Shown piece after piece: positions 16,624 to 20,881 of a stretch of 20,881 bases of DNA (positions are counted from its first letter, which is position 1; each line of letters starts with the position of its first letter). Where the stretch lies: positions 1 to 20,881 of the forward strand of contig JAFGBV010000032.1 of NCBI GenBank assembly GCA_016932955.1, given 5' to 3'. The position numbers were made by a program, and so were the translations under genes. The DNA is from Anaerolineales bacterium. GTDB lineage: Bacteria > Chloroflexota > Anaerolineae > Anaerolineales > UBA4823. The notes below the pieces were generated by a model, which made no database searches, was not told the origin of the DNA, and was given only the letters and a program-made list of their open reading frames with translations.

Positions 16624-17364
16624 CTACAACCCCAACTGGAAAAGTTTTTCGACAGTTTGCTGCATATCGGGAGTGCCTTCGAGGCGGGTCTCGCCGCGGA
16701 TGCGGCCATCTCGCAGAACGAGGACGCGGTCGGCGTAGGAGGCGGCGCGGAAATCGTGAGTGACCATGACGACGGTCTGCCCGCCATCGGCGAGGGTCCG
16801 CAGCATTTTGAGGATGGCGGCACCGTTTTGGGTATCCAGGTTACCGGTGGGCTCATCGGCGAGGAGCAGGCGAGGGCGGTTGGCCAGGGCGCGCGCAACA
16901 GCAGCGCGCTGGCGTTCCCCGCCAGAGAGGCTGCGGGGCAGGTGGCGGGTGCGCTCTTGCAAGCCAACCTGCTCCACCAGGGTGGTGGAGCGCTGCCTGC
17001 GCTCCGCCAGGGGTACCCCGCCGAGGCGCAGGGCAATCTCGATGTTCTCCCACACGCTGAGCATGGGTAGCAGGTTGAAGGTCTGGAAGATGACGCCAAT
17101 CTCGCGGGCGCGCAGGTCTGTGCGCTGCGTTTCGGAGAGGCGGGCGATGGAACGACCTGCAAAGAATACTTCGCCGCGGCTGGGCGTATCCAAGGCTGCC
17201 AGCAGGTGGAGCAGGCTGGATTTACCGCTGCCGGAGGGGCCAACGATGGCGCAGAATTCTCCCGGCTGGACGGTCAGATCAATGCCGCACACGGCTTCAA
17301 CTGCCACGCCATTTGAGCCGTAGATTTTCCATAAATCTTTGGTTTCGATCAATTCGTTGCTCAT
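16624..17364 (-). CDS. ABC transporter ATP-binding protein, MacB/LolD type
   Basis: 246 residues with all ATPase motifs intact: Walker A 'GPSGSGKSS' (42-50), Q-loop 'FQTFNLLP' (Gln94), signature 'LSGGERQR' (147-154), Walker B 'LLLADEPTGNLD' with Glu171, and switch His203 in 'VTHD'. The 'EPTGNLD' D-loop and 'TFNLLPMLSVWENI' are typical of the MacB/LolD/FtsE group that pairs with FtsX-type permeases. It is the last gene of the PadR-led operon, 12 bases after the second permease gene, with GGAGAG before its ATG. It should energise the two permeases as a mechanotransmission-type pump, moving a lipid, peptide or drug, or acting on the envelope. No MacA-like adaptor gene is present here, as expected for a cell without a classical outer membrane. 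Confidence 0.95.
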   Translation of the reverse strand: MSNELIETKDLWKIYGSNGVAVEAVCGIDLTVQPGEFCAIVGPSGSGKSSLLHLLAALDTPSRGEVFFAGRSIARLSETQRTDLRAREIGVIFQTFNLLPMLSVWENIEIALRLGGVPLAERRQRSTTLVEQVGLQERTRHLPRSLSGGERQRAAVARALANRPRLLLADEPTGNLDTQNGAAILKMLRTLADGGQTVVMVTHDFRAASYADRVLVLRDGRIRGETRLEGTPDMQQTVEKLFQLGL

Positions 17365-17376
17365 GTTGGCTCTCCG

Positions 17377-18543
17377 TTATTCATAATACAGCGCTTCGAT
17401 GGGGTTGATGTGCACCGCCTGCCAGGCAGGCAGCAGGGAGGCCAGCACGCCGATCAGCACAGCCAGGGTGAGGGTCTCCAGCCAGGTGGGTAGCAGGGTG
17501 GTGAATGTTTGCCATCCCATAGCCACGCGCAGGATAAGGACAGCGATGGGCAGGGCGAGCACCGCTCCCAGCAGGCTCTGGACGAGGGATTCGCTCAGGA
17601 CGAGGCTGTAGATGCGCCAGCGGCGCGCCCCGATGGCGCGCAGGGTGCCGATCTCACTGCGCTGCTCCAGCACGGCCTGCACGACGACGATCATGATAAT
17701 AACGACGCCGACGCCGACCGCAGTGGCGGTGATGGCGCTGGAGAGCCGATCGAGCTGGCTCATCAACGAGCCGGCGTTCTGCAGCATTTCTTCCTGGGTG
17801 GCAGCCTGGAGATGGGGGAAGCTTGCTGCCAGGCTGGCCTGGATGCCAGGGACATCCTCGATCTGGGCTGCGGTGAGGATCACGGCAGAGACGGTTTCTT
17901 CTCGCCCTAACAGCACCTGGGCGGTTTCGAGCGGGATGAGCACAGCATTATTGAACAGGCTAGGGGCGGTCTCCAGGACGCCGGCGAGGGTGAAGCTTTC
18001 GCCGAGTAGGGTGATCTGTGCGCCAGGCTGGAGGTCGGCCGCGCTGGCAGGGTCGCGGAAATGCTCGGCTGCTTTGGTGCCCAGAATGAGGGCATGGTCG
18101 CCCTGCAGGCGGAGGTCACCGCGCTCTGCCTGGAATGCGCCGAGGTAGGCGGCCTCCCGACCGGGCTGAATGCCCACCACGAGCAGGGAGGGGGTGGTAT
18201 CGGGTATGGGGGAACGGGCCAGGGGAGCAAGCAAGACCGCCGAACTGGCCTGTTGGTCGAGGCCGGGCAGGTCGAGCAGGGCGAGGGCGGTGTCATTCTC
18301 CAGGCTGCTGCGAGCGTTGACGAAGTTGCTGCTGCTGGGGGTGTCGGCTGAATCCTCGGGGAACTGCTGCACCAGCACCTTACCGGCAAAGGCGGCTAAC
18401 TGGCGTTGGATATCCTGGCGGTAAGTGGAGAGCATGCTGCTGGAGAGGATGTGCAACTGCACCATCACTGCCACAGCGAAAATGGTGAGCAAGGCGCGCC
18501 CACGACGGCGCCATAAGTTTTTAAGAGCAAGGTCGGCTAACAT
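17377..18543 (-). CDS. FtsX/MacB-type ABC permease (second of the pair)
   Basis: 388 residues with the usual four-helix FtsX layout: an N-terminal 'LALKNLWRRRGRALLTIFAVAVMVQLHILS' with the basic elbow and first helix (about 18-40), a large extracellular domain (about 45-270) of the MacB periplasmic-core kind, then three helices. The conserved 'RSEIGTLRAIGARRWRIYSLVLSESLVQSLLGAVLALP' and the end 'LPAWQAVHINPIEALYYE' are family hallmarks. It is a paralogue of the preceding gene, and the pair probably forms a heterodimer served by the ATPase gene that follows 12 bases later. AAAGGAT lies 9 bases before the ATG. Confidence 0.93.
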   Translation of the reverse strand: MLADLALKNLWRRRGRALLTIFAVAVMVQLHILSSSMLSTYRQDIQRQLAAFAGKVLVQQFPEDSADTPSSSNFVNARSSLENDTALALLDLPGLDQQASSAVLLAPLARSPIPDTTPSLLVVGIQPGREAAYLGAFQAERGDLRLQGDHALILGTKAAEHFRDPASAADLQPGAQITLLGESFTLAGVLETAPSLFNNAVLIPLETAQVLLGREETVSAVILTAAQIEDVPGIQASLAASFPHLQAATQEEMLQNAGSLMSQLDRLSSAITATAVGVGVVIIMIVVVQAVLEQRSEIGTLRAIGARRWRIYSLVLSESLVQSLLGAVLALPIAVLILRVAMGWQTFTTLLPTWLETLTLAVLIGVLASLLPAWQAVHINPIEALYYE

Positions 18544-18572
18544 CTGGATTTATCCTTTGCGATGGCTAAAAG

Positions 18573-19736
18573 TTATTCGTAGCACAGGGCTTCGAGGGGA
18601 TCGATGCGGATGGCCTGCCAGGCGGGCAGCAGGGCAGCCAGCAAGCCAACCAGAAGGGTGGCTCCAAGGCTGCCCAGCCAGATGGTGAACTCGTCGATGG
18701 GTAGGCTAACACGCCCATAATCGAGCATCATCTCACTGGCTTTCTTGAGCGGAAAGGCCAGGATGGCGCCGGGGATGCAGAGCATCAGCGCCTGGAAGGC
18801 GACCAGGCCGATGATGTGAGCGCGGCGGGCACCTATGGCGCGCAGTGTGCCAATATCGTGGCGCTGCTCAATGATTAGGATGCTGATCACAATTGCCACA
18901 GCCACCACGGAAGCCAGCATTACCGAGAAATCGATCGTGTCGAGCAGGAGGCGCTGCAGGGAGAGCACTTCCTCGGCATTGCGCAGCAAGTCTTTCTGGC
19001 TGGCGGGGTCCAGACCGGGGTAGGCGGCGCGCAGGTCGCTTTGCAGGGCGGGGACCTGCGCGATATCGGCGGAGGTGAGGATGATGGCAGAGACGGAATT
19101 CTGGCGGTTGAACAATTGCTGGGCGGTGGGCAGGGGCATAAGCACGGAGTTGTTGAGCAGCTCGGAGGACTGCGCCAGCACGCCCACCACGCGGAAGAGG
19201 CGCCCACGCAGCTCGATCTGGGCGCCGGCTGGGAGGGGGTCTTTGCTGCCATCAGTCTGGTAGTGCCGGGCGGCGAGGTAGCCCAGGATGAGGCTATCGG
19301 CATCTGGCAGGGTGACTTCTCCGCTGAGCAGGCGCTGACCGGCTAGGTAGGCTGCTTCGTGGCCTGGCTCGATACCCACCGCCAGCACGGCGGGTGGCAT
19401 ATTTGGCAGGGAGGTGGAGACCAGGGCGTTGAAGAGCAACGCGGAGGACTCCTGGCGCAGGAGGCGCTGGTCGGCGAGGATCTCGGAAGCCCTGGAGGCG
19501 GGGATGCTGCTATCGAGGATGGGGAATTCCTGCCCAAAGCCGCTGTCTTCCAGGCTCTGCTGGACGAAGATTTTGCCCGCAAAGCCGGATAACTGGCGCT
19601 GTACCTCGCGCTCGTACCAGACCATCAGGTTATTGGAAATGAGGTAAAGCTGCACGGCGACGGCGATCCCCAGGATGGTGAGGATGGTGCGAAGGCGGTG
19701 CTGCCAGAGTCTTTTCAGGGCGATATCGAGTAACAT
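18573..19736 (-). CDS. FtsX/MacB-type ABC permease (first of the pair)
   Basis: 387 residues from ATG 19736. The open frame extends 31 codons further upstream into the PadR gene, but GAGGAG 6 bases before this ATG and the start 'MLLDIALKRLWQHRLRTILTILGIAV', matching its paralogue's N-terminus, decide the start. First helix about 18-40, extracellular core about 45-270, then three helices with 'IEQRHDIGTLRAIGARRAHIIGLVAFQALM' and the end 'LPAWQAIRIDPLEALCYE'. It lies 10 bases after the PadR stop and 29 bases before the second permease. The pair with one ATPase suggests a heterodimeric exporter or envelope-remodelling pump. Confidence 0.93.
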   Translation of the reverse strand: MLLDIALKRLWQHRLRTILTILGIAVAVQLYLISNNLMVWYEREVQRQLSGFAGKIFVQQSLEDSGFGQEFPILDSSIPASRASEILADQRLLRQESSALLFNALVSTSLPNMPPAVLAVGIEPGHEAAYLAGQRLLSGEVTLPDADSLILGYLAARHYQTDGSKDPLPAGAQIELRGRLFRVVGVLAQSSELLNNSVLMPLPTAQQLFNRQNSVSAIILTSADIAQVPALQSDLRAAYPGLDPASQKDLLRNAEEVLSLQRLLLDTIDFSVMLASVVAVAIVISILIIEQRHDIGTLRAIGARRAHIIGLVAFQALMLCIPGAILAFPLKKASEMMLDYGRVSLPIDEFTIWLGSLGATLLVGLLAALLPAWQAIRIDPLEALCYE

Positions 19737-19746
19737 GCCAAACTCC

Positions 19747-20265
19747 TCAATCGTTTTCGGGGGGAGCGAGGCGCTCCTCGCAGAGGTCGAGCCAGTGCAG
19801 GTCGGCCTGCAGGTGCAGGGTGGCGCCATCGGCCAGGAGGCGGGTGATGGGGTCGAGGCTGGGGTCGGCAGCCAATTCTGCTAGGGCGCGCAACTGCTGC
19901 AGGTAAGCCTGGCGCTGGCGGGCGATCATCGGGCGCGGGCTGGACTCCCCGGCAGCTTTCTGCACGAGCAGCTTGCTAAAGAAAGCATCGTTCAGCGGGG
20001 TGGGCTTTTCGGCGACCTCCGCCAGCCAGCGGGCTAATTCCTGGCGACCGGAGGGGGTGATCTGGTAGGTCTTCTTGCCGCGCCCATCTTTGCTGCGCTC
20101 GGCCACTTCCACCCAGGCATCACGCTCCAGGCGGCTGAGGGTGGTATAGATCTGGCCGAAATTGATCTCGCGGTTGCCGCCCAAGGCCTGTTCCAGAGTA
20201 TGCTTGAGATCATAGCCGTGCATGGGCCGGCGGCTGAGCAGTGCGAGAAGGGTGTGGGGGAGCAT
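19747..20265 (-). CDS. PadR family transcriptional regulator
   Basis: 172 residues. An N-terminal winged-helix domain, 'LLALLSRRPMHGYDLKHTLEQAL' followed by 'FGQIYTTLSRLERDAWVEVAERSKDGRGKKTYQITPSGRQELARWL' (about 6-82), is the standard PadR DNA-binding fold. Residues about 90-172 are the helical dimerisation tail (Vir_act_alpha_C type), with 'ARQRQAYLQQLRALAEL'. It is the first gene of the operon with two FtsX permeases and an ATPase. PadR proteins commonly repress nearby transporter operons and release DNA on binding a drug or phenolic compound. A 32-bp palindrome covers its own -10 box, so autoregulation of the whole operon is likely. The effector cannot be read from the sequence. AGGA lies 9 bases before the ATG. 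Confidence 0.93.
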   Translation of the reverse strand: MLPHTLLALLSRRPMHGYDLKHTLEQALGGNREINFGQIYTTLSRLERDAWVEVAERSKDGRGKKTYQITPSGRQELARWLAEVAEKPTPLNDAFFSKLLVQKAAGESSPRPMIARQRQAYLQQLRALAELAADPSLDPITRLLADGATLHLQADLHWLDLCEERLAPPEND

Positions 20266-20283
20266 GATGCAAATCCTGGGATA

Positions 20284-20315
20284 ATATATACTCTGTATAT
20301 ATACTGAGTATATAT
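20284..20315. promoter_or_regulatory. Palindromic operator, probable PadR binding site
   Basis: Two arms, 20286-20299 (atatactctgtata) and 20300-20313 (tatactgagtatat), are inverted copies with one mismatched pair out of 14, and two more pairs extend the symmetry to 20284 and 20315. The site covers the -10 box and expected start of the PadR promoter, so binding would block RNA polymerase. PadR-type regulators bind such AT-rich dyads. Confidence 0.75.
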
Positions 20316-20335
20316 CAAGGAGGAAGGATTGTCAA
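20307..20335 (-). promoter_or_regulatory. Near-consensus promoter of the padR-ABC operon
   Basis: On the - strand: TTGACA (20330-20335, perfect -35), a 17-base spacer, then TATACT (20307-20312, one base off consensus). The start of transcription would be near 20300, inside the palindrome, with a leader of about 35 bases before the PadR ATG. A promoter this strong with an operator on top of it suits a repressed, inducible operon. Confidence 0.75.
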
Positions 20336-20423
20336 GGCTGTGTTTTTGCTGTTTCTGTAACCTCAGCGGTAGGCGAAAAGGGGAAATTGGTACAGGCGCA
20401 GGTATTCCAGGCGCTGAGCAAGG

Positions 20424-20881
20424 CTAGAAGGCCAAACCGGCGCCACTCAAGAGCAGGCCAGCCTGCATCCCCTGCCAGGATTTGTAGCCGCGTACGGTGC
20501 GAGCGCGCATCTTCATGCGGCCAATGGCCTGTTCGGTGCGGTTGTTGGTCCAAGGGACATCCTTCTGCCAGGCAAAGGTGCAGTAGCTTTCCCAGTGTTC
20601 GCTCATGCGGATGAGCAACAGGCGCAGTTGTTCCATGGCGGAACGCTGCCTGGAAGCAGAAAAGCGTTCAGGGATTTGCTTGTAGAGGGCGAGCAAGCGG
20701 CGGCTGCCTTCGGGTGGCAGCTGGGCCAACAGTGTTTTGACTTCTTCGAGCACCCACAGCCAATCTTGGGGAATGGTTTCGCTCAGGTCTCGCAGTGCAC
20801 GTCCCACCCAGCGGCGCACATGGAACTGGCATACCTGTTGCTCTAGTCCTAACTGCTCAGCCACTTTGCGATAGCTCGCCA
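20424..20881 (-). mobile_element. Transposase, C-terminal part (runs off the window)
   Basis: The frame is open to the right edge of the window, so the N-terminal part of the gene lies beyond it; about 152 residues are visible. 'LGLEQQVCQFHVRRWVGRALRDL' has the C-x-x-H pattern seen in DDE transposases of the MULE/ISL3-like kind, and 'VPWTNNRTEQAIGRMKMRARTVRGYKS' carries the N-N-x-x-E segment that supplies the last catalytic Glu, followed by a basic stretch. I cannot assign the IS family. The gene ends 89 bases before the -35 box of the padR promoter and points toward it, so an IS end should lie between about 20336 and 20423. I could not identify a terminal inverted repeat because the other end is outside the window. 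The protein's last residues, 'GLLLSGAGLAF', end rather abruptly. Confidence 0.75.

Noticed and set aside
16585..18424. Several + strand frames opposite the ABC ATPase and permease genes
   Set aside because: They are shadows of GC-rich coding sequence; the - strand genes have complete motifs, ordered starts and ribosome binding sites.
19737..19829. Upstream extension of the first permease frame into the PadR gene
   Set aside because: The extra residues overlap PadR in another frame and have no membrane-protein character; ATG 19736 has GAGGAG before it and matches the paralogue's N-terminus.

Overview
The window looks like a piece of a free-living bacterial chromosome, most likely from the Chloroflexota (Anaerolineae type). 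This is an inference from several traits seen together: exported proteins with Thr/Pro-rich linkers behind a lipobox, a PKD-domain surface protein with a hydrophobic 'YL..LPIVI' tail, FG-GAP repeat remnants, a large intracellular family GH38 alpha-mannosidase, a DUF4143 ATPase, and Tat-exported sulfatase-fold enzymes. No rRNA, tRNA or CRISPR array is visible.

Layout. (1) 2-355 (+): C-terminal end of a secreted PKD protein, meeting (2) a GH38 alpha-mannosidase (428-3559, -) across a hairpin at 387-427. (3) 3704-4957 (+): AAA_14/DUF4143 ATPase whose good promoter sits directly on the start codon, suggesting a leaderless mRNA. (4) 5040-5615 (+) nitroreductase and 5665-7011 (+) esterase lipoprotein with an extra N-terminal domain. 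(5) 7245-10908 (+): a 76-residue membrane protein starting MYIDPNTGG, a type I phosphodiesterase of the alkaline phosphatase superfamily, and a Tat-exported sulfatase-fold protein. (6) 13742-10910 (-): sulfotransferase-like P-loop protein, unknown five-span membrane protein, and a second Tat-exported sulfatase-fold paralogue that meets the first tail to tail with one base between the stops. (7) 13781-14275 (-): decayed FG-GAP lipoprotein gene, with what may be the last codons of a lost nitroreductase on the other strand. (8) 14481-16595 (+): WD40-like beta-propeller lipoprotein. (9) 20265-16624 (-): four-gene operon of a PadR repressor, two FtsX-type permeases and a MacB/LolD-type ATPase, headed by a near-consensus promoter whose -10 lies inside a 32-bp palindrome, so autorepression is likely. 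(10) 20424-20881 (-): C-terminal part of a transposase running off the window edge.

The most interesting part is 7245-13742. It holds three alkaline phosphatase-superfamily enzymes, a small YIDP-type membrane protein, a five-span membrane protein and a sulfotransferase-like protein. Both 'sulfatases' have Thr at the place where true sulfatases have the Cys/Ser that is converted to formylglycine. They are therefore unlikely to be ordinary sulfatases and may instead be Thr-nucleophile phosphodiesterases or phosphotransferases, as in LtaS and EptA-like enzymes. A role in building or modifying a charged cell-surface polymer is a reasonable hypothesis, not something the sequence proves.
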